A stretch of DNA of 64,000 bases from Patella vulgata (Eukaryota; Mollusca; Gastropoda; Patellidae). The position numbers were made by a program, and so were the translations under genes. This document shows positions 11,173 through 24,400 of this stretch, one piece after another. The notes below the pieces were generated by a model. It had not been told where the DNA came from, did no database searches, and worked only from the letters and a program-made list of their open reading frames with translations. Each line of letters starts with the position of its first letter. Within the stretch, counting starts at the first letter, position 1. The stretch lies in assembly GCF_932274485.2 (NCBI RefSeq), contig NC_065887.2, positions 9,830,001 to 9,894,000 of the forward strand. Direction: 5' to 3'.

Positions 11173-11378
11173 TGTCATATTGTGGTATATTCTATATCAT
11201 TGTGGTCTGAAACCTTATGTTTAAGCAGACACAAGTTGTCTCCCTTATGTTGTAGTTCTTCTGCCTTTTAAAGTAATAAAGATAGAGATTGGAATTCTAA
11301 CATGGAGAATGGTTGATTTTTATTTTCACCCACATATAAATGTGTAACACCCCTGGATCCAAGGATCCGAATACAACA
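11173..11378 (+). repeat. 3' LTR of the Ty3/gypsy element
   Basis: 206 bp, identical by eye to the 5' LTR and followed by the CCAG target duplication. Confidence 0.95.
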
Positions 11379-11547
11379 CCAGGCCTTTGAATAGATGACA
11401 GACCTAATGGTCTACTGAATTGGGATAAGACCACTAAACCACCTAAAGTACGAGACATAGGGTTCCAATTTCTGGTAAAAAATATTAGAACTCTTATACA
11501 TCATAACATCTACTTGTATCATTAGAATTAGTAATGTTATATTTAGG

Positions 11548-11659
11548 TCACAGGCACTTGAAGGGATTAAAATAAAATTTCTTACTACTGCTTGACTATA
11601 GTAATATATAGTCAAGCAGTAGTAAGAAATTTTATTTTAATCCCTTCAAGTGCATGTGA
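11548..11659. repeat. Long hairpin (53-bp arms, 6-nt loop)
   Basis: The left arm 11548-11600 (from TCACAGGCACTTGAAG to GCTTGACTATA) is the reverse complement of 11607-11659 with about one mismatch; the loop is GTAATA. It could be a fold-back MITE remnant or a recent inverted duplication. No ORF. Confidence 0.9.
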
Positions 11660-12204
11660 TTTAGGTATGCTCCAATAATTATTTTAATATCAATTTACAT
11701 TTGACTTGTTTGCATAAACAGCAGAAATAGAGACCAAATGGATAGTAGTTATTTTATCTTTTATTTACATAAACATAAATGAATCGAGAAAATTTCTATA
11801 TTTATTCAAATTATAATGTTACTAATTACAAATAAATTTATTCAAGGAAACGGTCCACAAATAGATTATTATGACTGCTACTTGAATCAATATATTCTAT
11901 GGAATACAACTACTGCTTATTACTGAATGACTTTCGACTGGACTTTATCAAGCTCATAGAATTGTGATCTGTATATTCCAATTACTAAATGCCATGGAAA
12001 CAATTTACCTGAATCAAGTTTTTGAAAATTTCTAGGAGCAACTGTTCAATATTTATCAGCTCCTTTACTTAATAATGTGTTAGTGACATCATCAATGCGA
12101 CCAGATTGTTCAAGTCCCCCGAACTGATAAAAGGTGATTGTTTGAGTGATTTGAGGGTTTCCTGTAGACAATTACTAGTTCTGTTGTTGCAGTGAAATGA
12201 ATAT
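11660..12204. other. Gene-free AT-rich spacer
   Basis: No coding or repeat signal beyond AT-rich low-complexity sequence. Confidence 0.6.
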
Positions 12205-12348
12205 AAAATGAAATTGGGTTTAACGTCCTACTGTTCTGTTCCGACTGGACTAATGAAGATGGACATACGCTATACAGTATGCTATGAGGTAAATTTTGCC
12301 CGGACAGCGGCGCTACAGTCTGATCTTATATCGAATTCTAACTGCCGA
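12205..12348 (-). mobile_element. SINE-1 copy, 3' half only
   Basis: ATGAAATTGGGTTTAACGTCC, ACTAATGAAGATGGACATACG, AAATTTTGCCCGGACAGCGG and TATCGAATTCTAACTGCC match the 3' half of SINE-1 in reverse orientation. The tRNA head side is missing. Confidence 0.88.
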
Positions 12349-12474
12349 AATATTCATGTGGTTAGGTTTATTATTAGTGTATTCATAAATAGCCACTGGA
12401 GTCTGGTGAATGATGTTTTGCGTAAAATTTTAAAGCTTTTTTTGCCCCTAAAGAAATCGTGAAGCAATTAATCC

Positions 12475-12895
12475 AATAAATATTTGCAATGAACAAATAT
12501 GATATGTCCTTAGATTATTTTTGTTATGATTTAATAAATTATGATTTCTGTTTCTGTAACAATTTTTTGTAGTAATCTATGCAATTTTAAATCACCATGC
12601 ATTTGTCGGAAAATACTCAGAAATCATTTCACATTACACAACTAAATTAAAGTAATCCTTTCTACACAAAACACTGTAGCAAATTTTTTAATAGATGTTC
12701 CCAAAGAAAACAAATGATATGGCTTTAGTACATATTTGCTATATTTACTAAATTATTATTTCTGTTTCCATAAAGAGTTTCTGTATCTATCCATGATATT
12801 TTAATTCACCATGGATTCCTCGAAAAATACCAAACAGCTCAGAGAGGTCATTTCACATTGAAGCACTAAATTAAAGTAATCCTATATACACTGAA
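12475..12895. repeat. Diverged tandem duplication next to the POLR1B stop
   Basis: Two direct copies with a period of about 215 bp. Shared landmarks are TTATGATTTCTGTTTC versus TTATTATTTCTGTTTC, the CACCATG..TT segments, and ACTAAATTAAAGTAATCC (near 12640 and 12867). The second copy ends within 5 bp of the POLR1B stop codon, so both copies lie in or just beyond the 3' UTR. The copies have clearly diverged. Confidence 0.82.
12800..12805 (-). promoter_or_regulatory. Possible polyadenylation signal of POLR1B
   Basis: ATTAAA on the minus strand about 95 nt after the stop codon. It is a common variant signal, but ATTAAA occurs by chance in such AT-rich DNA. Confidence 0.25.
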
Positions 12896-12897
12896 GA

Positions 12898-13113
12898 TCA
12901 TTTAACATCTAAAACCACTTTGAGTCCCATAGAAGCCATCTCAGCTACTAAAACTTGAAAGACATAGGGTACGGCAATAACTTGAATACTTTCTGTTTTT
13001 TTACAAAGAGAACACGTCCATTTATTTTGATTATTATAAACAGTTCCATAAACTTGTTTCGGTTTTTCTAAAACAGGAGACAGTAGACTGTGACAGTCTG
13101 TGCACATTCTTGC
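12898..13113 (-). CDS. POLR1B: POLR1B exon 31 (1068-1138 plus stop)
   Basis: C-terminal zinc domain: [15 protein letters not shown], then [20 protein letters not shown] and [20 protein letters not shown]. Two CX2C pairs bind zinc; VPY-F--LVAE--SM is the family C-terminus. TGA at 12900-12898. Confidence 0.97.
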   Translation of the reverse strand, partial: ARMCTDCHSLLSPVLEKPKQVYGTVYNNQNKWTCSLCKKTESIQVIAVPYVFQVLVAEMASMGLKVVLDVK

Positions 13114-16100
13114 CTAAAAAAATAAAAAAGTCCCAGATATAATAAATAGAAATATCCAGGTTTAATTTGAAATAAACTGAAATGAAATGAAATAGGGTTT
13201 AACATCCTACTGTTCTGCTCCGACGGGGCTAATAAAGACTGGCATACGCCAGGCAAGGTGCTATGAGGGAAATTTTGCCTGGGCAGCGGCACTATGGCCT
13301 ACTTTTATATCGATTTCCAACGGCCAAGGGATCTTTTATGTGCACTCCAATGTATACACGGGACATCAGTTTTTTGTTCATCTAAACGACTAGACAACTG
13401 TCCTTGTCAGGCCCTCCGTCCTGCACCACTGACAAGGGGAAACCACCTCAGAAAATCCTGATGAACTTTCTCGGCCAATGCAGGGATTGAACACGCGACC
13501 TCCAGGCTAGCGAGCCAGCGTCTTACCCACTTATTAGCCACCTTGGCTCCACAATAAAATGAAATGGGGGTTTAACTCCCTACTGTTCAGTACCACCAAA
13601 ATCATGAAAATGGGCATGCTGCATACTATGAGGGAAATTTTGCCCAGACAGCGGTGCTACAGCCTGGTTTTTTTTTTGTTCCATCCACACTGTTCCTTGA
13701 CAAGCCCTCCGTCCTGGAACACTGACAAGGAGAAACTACGCCCGAAATTCCTGACAAACTTTCCTCGGCAAATACACAATAATACTAGTACAATCTGTGA
13801 GTCAAGAAACAAAATCAAATGTACCAATGAGAGATAGAGAGAGAAATGGGGTTTAACATCCATTCGATCATTTCGGGACTAACATATGGTTCAATTTTAT
13901 TTCAATAATTCACTTGCATGTAGGGACCCTACTCCTTGTCACGTACAACCTGGGAATCGAAACAACGCCAATTGAATCAATGACAGACCTTATGATACAG
14001 CGTGCACACATGCTAACCATCCAGCCATCCAACCCCGTGTATCAATGAGACAAAATTTAGTTGGCTGATCTTCCAAATGAATAATGCTGCTTTTAGTAAC
14101 TTACATATGATTTGTCTGAACAGTTAAAAAGTCGATCATGAAGCAGAAAAGGAGTTCCATGAGCTATCAATGCATCTCTTTCCATTTCTCCAAATCGGAC
14201 ACCTCCAGCTTTTTTACGGCCTTTAACAGGTTGATGGGTCAGTACATCCACTGGACCTGTTGATCGTACCTATAGAAACGAACAACACCATGATTAAACA
14301 TTGGAGTAGATGTTTCAGTTAAGAAAAAGTAGTTTGTATTTGATAAAATGAAATATATCAGAAGGAATTAAGAGATCTAACATTTATGTCTTGAATATTT
14401 TCGGGAGCCATGGTGGATAAAAGAGTAAGACGCTGGCTTGCTAGAAATTAAATGAAATGAAATGGGGTTTAACGTCCTACTATTTTGCTCCGAACTGGGC
14501 TAATGAAGACGAGCATACGCCATACAGTGTGCTATGAGGGAAATTTTGCCTGGACAGCGGCACTACGGCCTACTCTTATATTGAATTCCAACTGCCAAGG
14601 GATCTTTTACGTGCACGCCAATGTGTACACGGGACCTCGGTTTTTCGTTCCATCCGAACGACTAGACAGCTTTCCTTGTCAGCCCCTCCGTCCTGCATCA
14701 CTGACAAGGGAGAACCACGCCGGAAAATCTGGATGAACTATCTCGGCCAATGAAGGGATTGAACACCCGACCTCCAGGCTAGCGAGCCAGCGTCTTGCCC
14801 ACTTAGCCACGTGATCCCCCGCTGGCTTGCTAGCCTGGAGGTCGAAAGTTTGCTACCAGTGTTGGCCGAGAAAGACATCAGGATTTTCTGGATTGGTTTG
14901 CCCTTGTCAGTGGTGAAGAACGGGGGGAGGGGACCTGACAAGGACAGCTATCTAGTTGTTTGGATGGGATAAAAAAAAACTGAGGTCCTGTGTACACATG
15001 TGCATGCATGTAAAAGATCCCCTGGCAGTTGAGATTCAACACAAGAGTAGGCCGTAGTGCAGCAGTTCAGGCAAAATTGCCCTCATAGCAGACTGTATGG
15101 TGCATGCCCATCTTCTTTAGCACATTAAAATATAGTGAATCATATATATACAGCAGGCCCCCATTCATATTACCATATAACAAAATTAAATAATTGCAAT
15201 CGAATCTGCAAGTTTCTAATTTTGTTACCCAAACTCTACCTGGAATTTATCGGACACCATGTGACGGAGTCGCTGATAATAAACAATACCAATAAATATT
15301 TCCACTTCTAATTCTCTACCATCAATACCAGAATATAGACACTCTGTACCATAATAATTATATCCAGCTAAAAAATATTGAGAAAAAATATGTTACATTC
15401 TTAAATGAAATGAAATTTTAACGTCCTACTATTCTGCTCCGAACTGGGCTAATGAAGACGGGCATACGCCATACAGTGTGCTATGAGGGAAATTTTGCCC
15501 GGACAGCAGCACTACAGCCTACTCTTATATCGAATTCCAACTATCAAGGGGTCTTTTACGTGCACGCCAATCAATGTGTACACGGGACCTTGGTTTTTCG
15601 TCCCGTCAGAACGACTAGACAGCTGGACTTGTCAGGCCCTCCGTCCTGCATCACTGACAAGGGGGAACCACACCGGAAAATCTGAATGAACTTTCTCGGC
15701 CAATGCAGGGATCTAACACCCGACCTCCAGGCCAGCGTCTTACCCATTAGTATCTGATTAGGTCTAGTTTTGAGTGGCCATTTGTAAAATCGGAATATGG
15801 TAACTATGCTTAAAATCTAGTTACTAGTCAGAGCTGCTATTATAATGATCATCACTGCGATTCTTAAATTCAGTATCTCATTAAGATGGTGATCTGACAT
15901 TCTTAAAATCAGCATCTATAGCAAGCTACATGTACCATTCTTAAAATTGTGTTATTCTTAAATATCAGCATCTGATAATGAGATAGTGAATTTAAGAAAT
16001 TTCCAAGAATTATTTTTGTTGAAGTCTAGTTATATTAAAGGGAATGGAAGCTTATAATTAACCCATTTTCTACGGGGACCTTAATTGACCCAATTCTGGC

Positions 16101-18390
16101 CGGTTCGTTTCAATATGGATTAAGAACCCTGGTATGTAAATGATGAAAATAAAGCCACACAAATTTTATTTTCTATTCTTCAGGAACACATGTTAAAATT
16201 GTTTGTCTCTCCAGTAAAAAGACTAATGTAAAAACCAGAAGTACTTGGTTGCACTGTTCAAAATCTTTTAGTTCCAAATTTTTAAGTATTGAAATTTTAA
16301 TCAAAACATCTTTTTTTGTGATTCAAGTGGCATTTTATTTACCAAGACCCAAGAAAAACAGAAAATTAAACAGGTTTGGCCTAATTACCTTCTGTTAACA
16401 TCTGACCAAAATGATCTATTGCAGGTTTATCCTCAGAGAATGTGAAGGGCGTGGCATCGTGACATAAACCATGTGATGCTCCAGATTTTCCTGCCATACT
16501 TTCTATCATCATACCTATAGGTGTAAATAACAAAACGTTTCTGATAAATTACTTACAGTCTTCATCCTTATCAACTTTCAAATCGTCACAGCAGACTTAT
16601 CTGTTACAGGGGGGCTGGATGGCGGAATGGTTAGCATGTGCGCGCTGTATCATAAGGTCTGTCAACTGGTTTGGTTTCGGGTCGCCTGTACAACCTCATG
16701 GGTTTTCTCCGGGTCTTCTTGTTTCCTCCCACTGCTAAAGACCCCTACGCACAAGCGAATTGTTGAAATAAAATTGAACCATGTGTTAGTCCCGAAATGA
16801 CCTAGTTTTGGTTGAGTGGATGTTAACCCCATTTTTCTCTCTCTTATCTGTTACAACGTATTGGTATTGTTTTTTAAATACTGCTTGAATTGTAGAGAAT
16901 TCAACTCCTTTCATACGCTATGAGCACACAGACAGTGTGGAATAGAGCTATACAAATGTTTACATTACTATTATTACCGCAGATTCATTTGAACTTGTTT
17001 CATTTAAAATATGTCAATTAATTATTTGTGTAACAGAATTGATTAAATTCCATGTATTTCTTTCATGTATCAACTGTCAAGATATTTTTCATTTGTTTGT
17101 CCCATCCAAACACAAAGGTACTTTAGAATCTAGACCATCCTTGTACTAGTACTACAGACCCCGACATATTTTCGTCATGTATCTACTATCAAGATATATT
17201 TTCATTTATTTGTTCCACCCAAACACCACGGAACTTCCAGGTAATCTTGCAGACCCTAAATATATCAGCGGAATCTTTGGTATCAATTCTGTAATACCAA
17301 ACTGACATCGAAGCAAACCTATTCAAATAAAACACTATTTATCGATAACAATTACTATGGTTTATTTCACAAGTTGTTATCAAGCATATCAACACATGTT
17401 ATCCATAAATAGCGATTTATTTGATTATGTTCCAATTACTAAATGCCATTCAAAGAAAGGGGGAGGGGGTGACCGAATGGTTAAAGCGTGCATGTTGCAC
17501 CATAAGGTCTGCCATTGAGTCTAGTGGCGTGGTTTCGATTCCATACTTGTATGTGACAAGGAGTAGGATCGTCTGTCCAACATCGTTGGTTTTCTCCCAA
17601 AATGACCTAGTTTGTGTTGAGTGGACGTTAAACCCAATTTCCCTCCCTCTTCCATTCAAAGAATATACAAACTTACCTATTGTCATTCTAGATGGGAAAC
17701 CATGAGGATTAAAGATAATATCTGGAGCCATCCCCGTTTCTGTAAATGGCATATCTTCTACCGGCCACATCATACTGTTAATATCAACAAAACAAATTTT
17801 TGAAAGTTGTGCTATATAAAAACATCAAAAGAATAACACCCGTACCAATATTTGTCTCAAATAAGTCGATCAGAATGGAAATCTTAGAATATGACTTACC
17901 TACAAATACCTTTCTGACCATGTCTACTAGAAAATTTATCTCCTATGACTGGATTTCTCTGTTAAAAAATAAGGAACAACATTAGAACAAAAAGTCGGTA
18001 TTAAACAGTAACTCAAGATGACCATCTACCCATAACAAACTCACCCTCAATGATTTATAAATTGACTTTCAATTAATCTGGGAGAATTTTATAATATTTA
18101 TTTTTACATAAGACTTTTAGTACAAAACTACCCCCCAAAATATTGGGATCATCTGTTTGGTAAAGTTCAAGCATTTGGTGAAAAATAATTGGTACATACC
18201 GGTATACGGAGTACAATTGCTACCCTCTGTAATTCAGTATTACCATTGTCATCCCCTAGCAGTTTAATCTGTTCAACATAAGCTGATTCATCATTCTTAT
18301 AAATAACAACTTTACTTTCACCAGTCTGTAAGTTTATATAACTATAAAAAAAAGATAACATTTCATTCATAAGTCTTAACTTTTTACTAT

Positions 18391-18435
<45 letters not shown>

Positions 18436-21400
18436 GATCAATATTACCAGCAATTTACCTGTAATAAGCAGCACCTTTTTTCAAAAATCTACCAACATTT
18501 GGTAGTCCATCAATATCCAAACCATTATTTTCTATATCTTTGTTGCCTACAAATAAAAGATGTTTAACATTATAATTAGGTTCTTTTTGGGAGTACAAAA
18601 AATTACATTCATACAGAAAAAAATAAAATGTAGGTATAAAACTTTACCCCAAAACCTACATTTAGCATACTGTATACTACTATCCCTCATTCATTGTTAA
18701 CTGTACTTAGATAATTATACCTATAACCATGCATATAATTGAAGTAACAGACCAAATTTCTGGAACTCGATTAGTTTGTCATTACATTTAGTTGGGGAAA
18801 AAAATTCAGAAGTGATTTACCTACCAAAAATAAGAGATATGCTTTGTCCAGATTCCTGACAAATAGTCTGTAAATCTACAATCTGAAAAATAAGACCAAC
18901 TAGAAATGAACAACGAAAGAAAGGCATATATTCAATATGCCATTTGGTCTTTGGAATGCTCCAATACCTTTTCAAATATTAATAAATTCTTCAGTGTTCA
19001 ATTTTACAATGATTTTACTTTAAAAGTTAATTAACAACATCTTCTGTGAGTATGGCATTTGCTCACTAACCAGGAGGTCCTGTGTTTCATCCCCACATTG
19101 GCTAAAAAGTTTCCAGCCAGTCGAAATTTTCCTCATAGCACACTGCATGTCATATGTCTGTAGTCATTAGCCTCCTTGGTACAGTAAAATATGACATTAA
19201 ACTCCATTTCATTTCTAAAAAACAATATCAATACCTCAGTTTTATAGACAGTGCCGTGTCCAAAACCTCTTTCAAAAGAACCTTTGTTAATGACCATAGC
19301 ATCTTCCATGTCGTAGCCCTGAAAAAATGAGATGATGAATGATTAGAAAACAATCTGATATAAAATTATGTGACAAATGTTAACATTGAAGAGAATGAAA
19401 GGGGGCAAGTAAAAGTTACTCAAGCAGATCAGTGCTGCATTTACCAATACGCTTGGCAAGATAAAGCCTGGGGCCTCGAGATGAAGGAGGCCTTTGGTCA
19501 AGTTGTATAATCGTTTGGACACTGTCATATACACACACTATAGTCTTAAACATCTGTCATAGTTCTCGGCTTTGCTCAGTTTTATTTAAATCACACTTTC
19601 ATTTTCCTCTAGTCATGAATGTTCAGGATGGGAGGGACTTCACAAGTGGAATAGACTAGGGTCTCTCAGAGAGACTCTCTCTTCATCTAAATCCAGCACA
19701 AATTAGGGTATTTTGGGACTAACATGGTTCAATTTAATGTCAATAATTCACATGCGCATAGGTGTCTTTAGCAATGGAAGGAAACCGGAGGACCCTGGGA
19801 AAACCCAGCGGTACTAAAGAGGATGTACATACTAACATGGTTTAATTTTATGTCAATAATTCATTTGCACATAGGTGTCTTCAGCAATGGGAGGAAACCG
19901 GAGAACCCGGGGAAAACCCTGTGGTACTAAAGAGGGTGTATGTTTTACTAACCGTGTAGGATATAACAGCTACCACAGCATTAGTTCCTATAGGATATTC
20001 ATCCATATTATAATCATCATAAGCTACTGGTCGCACTATTGGTGATTGGGGTGTCTGTAGTCGATATAATTTATTATCAGCACGATATCTGTAGGAATGT
20101 AATGGTGTTCCTAGTGTCTGTTTTCCCATCTTAAAAATACAAAAATACAATTATGTCAATGAACCAACAATATACCATTCAAAACTTTGCAGTGCATTCT
20201 ATAACTAAATCAGTATAGTGGACTATGGTTTATTACTGTATAACTTTTACAACATAACATAAGATTAAATAGTGCCCAATATCCTTGTCAGCCCTACCCC
20301 ACGACTACCGCAGCCCATTTTCCTTGTCAGCCTTATCACTTGAATGCATCAGAGAATATATTAAGTAAATTAAAGCTGTATACCTGACACTGATACATGT
20401 TTCGAGGACTTTGGTTAAAATCAGAATATGGTGTAAGGGAGGCAATCACACTTAACATACTGTGTTCACATATCTCTTCATGGGTTGTCATCTAAAATAG
20501 AAAATAAAGTCTCATTTAAAATATTTCTTAAATTCATTTTGAAGAATTATCTAGCACACTAATTGCGTTTTTTTCTACTTTATAATATCTTTTTAAACAC
20601 CAAAAAATATTAAATCATTTGTTCTTATTAGTAAATTGAATCTCCAATTAGACATAACACTTATATAAAATTATCTTAAAGGGACTATCCCGATTTGAAC
20701 CGAGTCTCAAAAATAAAATTCTAAGTATGTATAAAATTTAAGCGCTAAAATATAGAGGAATGGTGTATTTACTTTGTCTCAAAATTTCAGCTCGAAATAT
20801 TGAGTCGTTTGGACGTAAACACCAAAACTGCTTATACGAACACATAACACTTTTTAAGATCTCGGGTCAATTTTTTCGTTGGGTGACCTGACAATCGATT
20901 CCCATTCCTTGAGATGTCTATACAGTAAATGACCCATGTGCTGTACTTGATAACGAAAGGTAAATGTCACCTACAAATTATTTTTATAAAATAAAAATCT
21001 GCTTTTATCCAGACACCGCATAATACAGCTTGGGACACCGGTCTCTATTTCCAGATGAAGACTGGCGGGTTTAAGCTCTTTGAAAACACTATCACATATA
21101 CTGATTTAGTTGTTCGGCCCGAAGGTAGAGGATTTTAAGGTATTTTAACACAAAATTAAGCAGTTTTTTTCTCCAAAATATTATCCGGATTGGCCCATTA
21201 ACAGTTTGTTAGAACAAGATTATATTTTTATATCAAAAATTTACATACGGTCATAAGAATATAAAATGAAAATTTTTTTACTTTTTGTTTAAACAGGATA
21301 TCTGAACGGGATTATGGAACAGACTCAATCCTATTCTTCATGTATGCATTTTCATATGCCTTTTGGCAGAATACATGGAAACGTTCCCATTACATTTGCA

Positions 21401-24400
21401 TTAGAACATTCCCATCACATATGCATTAGAACGTTGTCTTTTTTTGCCGGTGAAAATGCACGCAAATACATGCCTATGTAATTAAACAACTCTCCATGTT
21501 TCTGCTTACCCCTTCATGTGCTTCTTCTGAAGTGACACAGATGTTTAAATAAACCTGTTCAAATGTTCCGATCATCTCTGGCTTGTCGTGAGCTAAGTTT
21601 ATTACTGGACGAATCATTCTAGCAAGGGTAGAAAATAAATATAAACCAGGAAACTGACTAGCATATTTGGATTTTGGTACAAAGCAAATCTCTAACACAG
21701 ATGGAACCTAAAATTATAACAAAATAGGGATTTGTGTTATTTTTGGACAATTGTAGAAAAGAATTTTGTTCAAGTGGAGAGTGAGACATAGAAATTGGAT
21801 TGATCACTTGAAATGATGATAGATTTTATTATAATCTAATTAAAGTGAACATGTTAGACCAAATTTTGCCCAATGTTGAACTTTCCACAGTTTTTCAATA
21901 TTTGAACGACCTTACCAAATATGTAGTTGGACAGGTGACCCTAATCCTTGTCATTCACAAGCTAAACCATTAGACATATTTTAGGGAATCAAAGAGTTTA
22001 ACGTAAACTCAACACAAACTAGGTCATTCTGGGACTAACATATGGTTTAATTTTATTTCCATAATTCAATTGTGCGTAGGGATCTTTAGCAGTGTGAGGT
22101 TTCCGGAAAAAAAACCACGAGGTTGGACAGGCAACCCCTTGTCCTTATCACTTGACTCAATGACTGTCTGATACAACGCACGCGCGTTAACCATTCGTGC
22201 ACCCAACCCCCCTGTTAATTTGAAACTCACAGATACCTGAATAATCTGTTTCTCACATATTAGTATTATCTGATTTGCATACTGAAACCCAATTCTATTA
22301 ATAGTCTGGGATTGCCCCATGAACACAATGACAGGTAGTGGTTGTGTGTTACACATTCTCGAAATCCTGGTATTACAGGAATTTCTCTTTCTTCAAGTCC
22401 ACTCAGGGTTTAATTTAATTTTTCGATTATAAACTTACCTTTTCTTGTTGTGTAACTTTTAACATTCTAAGAGTATTAGTTAAATCTTCCACCTTATCAT
22501 CATGTATATATCCCATCATTTTACCATCGAATATCACTCTATAGAAATCTGGTCCAGATAAAAATAACGATGATGATCCAAGGGCAATAACTCCAAGTTT
22601 AGCTAACAAATTAGTCATATTACTTGTATCACAGGGAGAATTTACTATCTGAAATGGACAAAAAAAAATAATTTCAAAACAAGTAATGTGCGTGGTTTGT
22701 GTCTTGTCCGCAGGTTTGTCCAAGCGGTTTTGTTGGTGTGTATTGCTGTCCTCCTGCGCTTATTATAAAGAGAGAGAGAGACAGAGAGAGAGTTAACTTC
22801 CACTAGATACAAACTAGGTCATATAGGACTAACATATGGTTTAATTGTATTGTTTGATAAATTAACACTTCAGTTATTTGCCATGTGTTTTCTGTCTTCC
22901 TCCAGAATAATGCATGGCATGGGACATTGTGTTTCTATGTCAAAAAGCCATTTCACTGAGGTTTTAAGTCGATTGGTTTTGCTTTCATTGGTTTTAATTT
23001 CGTCTAAAAAGGCGGTGATAGGAGGATAACTAAAAACCCTTTCTATTAAAAATTCTACAGCTGGCATTATTATAATCGTTTTGAAATATGGTAATACATC
23101 CCAATCCACTTTTGATCTTTAATCTAGTCATTAGCTCTAGATCAGTGATTCTCAACCACTGGCACACTAAGAAAATGCGAAAAGCCATTTGATCCCAATT
23201 GAGTATTCACTGGTGTCTACTGATACGTTCATAGTTGTGTTTAACTTTATTTAGTTTGAGTCATTCTATGTATCTGTAACTAGTCTGTGTCTGTAACTGT
23301 GATTGTATGCCGTCTATGACTTGCCATGTTTTATTTAGTTTGAGTCATTCTATGTTTCTATGACTAGTCTGTTTCTGTGGTTGTATGCCGCCTATCACTT
23401 GCCATGTTTTTATTTTGTAAAATTTAAATATTTTTCATATATATTTAGCCAGCTAGTGTGTCGCTATTTTTTTTTATATGTTCAAGGTGTGCCGTTGCCT
23501 AAAAAGGGTTGAGAACTACTGCTCTAGATTCTGGTGCTGTGTTTTAAACCACCAATCTAGCTAGTCCTCCTTCACATGATTAGCTCTGTATCTCTATAGC
23601 GTGGTGCTGTGTTTTTGAATAAATCACACAAATTCTCAACAATGAAGACACTGCTGTAGATTGAAATGTTTTAAAGGAACCTACTGAACACTGGGCTGCA
23701 AGATGATTCATCAAACCACATGGTGTACCATCAGGTGTATGTACTGGGCACAAAAAACCTAGAAAATTCAAAATAGATATATTCTTAATTTTGAAAGCTA
23801 AAATGAAATTTTAGATATATATTTCTAAAACTATTAATATATTTTTTATGAGAAATCTATTTATCACCTTTCAAACAAGTCCCAGTTTTTAGTGGGTCTT
23901 GGATAAAAATATTTGTTCTTTAACTATATAGGCAAAGCAAACAGCAAACTGTACAGTCATAATCTATATCCTTTGTCTAACAGTTTCAGCTAAAAATATT
24001 AAGCCGTTTGAAAACAATTGCCAAAATAGTTTATAGTGGTTAAAGATACATAACTTTTTAAGAGAAGTAGCTATTGAGATGCCATTTGTAAACTTCACAA
24101 GGTGGTAATTAAAATGCAGAAATAACCTGCAAACCCGCGCCACCCCCACCCCGAAAGTATAGCACAAAGTTGTCATTACACACATGTCTGAGTTATAGAC
24201 AGATTTATCCAGGTATGTGGTGATTGTTTTTCAAGGAGCTTGTCTGTATCTCCACCCAACAACTGGAAGTTGGCATTTCTTTGACAGCCTATCATAACGA
24301 TTCGTGTAATTGCTTGGTACTAGAATATATGGTTCTTGCAGCATTCCATGCAAAGCAATGCTTACCCCATGCTTCAGGTCGAAGTTTTCGCACTGTAGTG

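Larger units (their letters stand above)
3882..11378 (+). mobile_element. Ty3/gypsy LTR retrotransposon, whole-looking
   Basis: A 7497-bp element bounded by 206-bp LTRs (3882-4087 and 11173-11378) that begin TGTCATATTG, end ATACAACA and appear identical by eye, so the insertion is recent. CCAG at 3878-3881 and 11379-11382 is a 4-bp target duplication. After the 5' LTR a TGGTGGAGATGC primer-binding site is complementary to a tRNA 3' end; a G-rich polypurine tract precedes the 3' LTR. It carries gag (5050-6132), pol (6171-10286; protease, reverse transcriptase, RNase H, integrase in that order, which fits Ty3/gypsy) and a small third frame. The order and sequence rule out Ty1/copia. The finer lineage was not assigned and no env-like gene was recognised. 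Confidence 0.95.

Noticed and set aside
3882-11378. A second virus-like element (Polinton, BEL/Pao, DIRS or env-bearing retrovirus)
   Set aside because: Domain order and LTR structure fit Ty3/gypsy only; no capsid-type, tyrosine recombinase, polymerase B or env signature was seen anywhere in the window.
17621-17985. Plus-strand frames over POLR1B exons 26-27
   Set aside because: Antisense to conserved exons.
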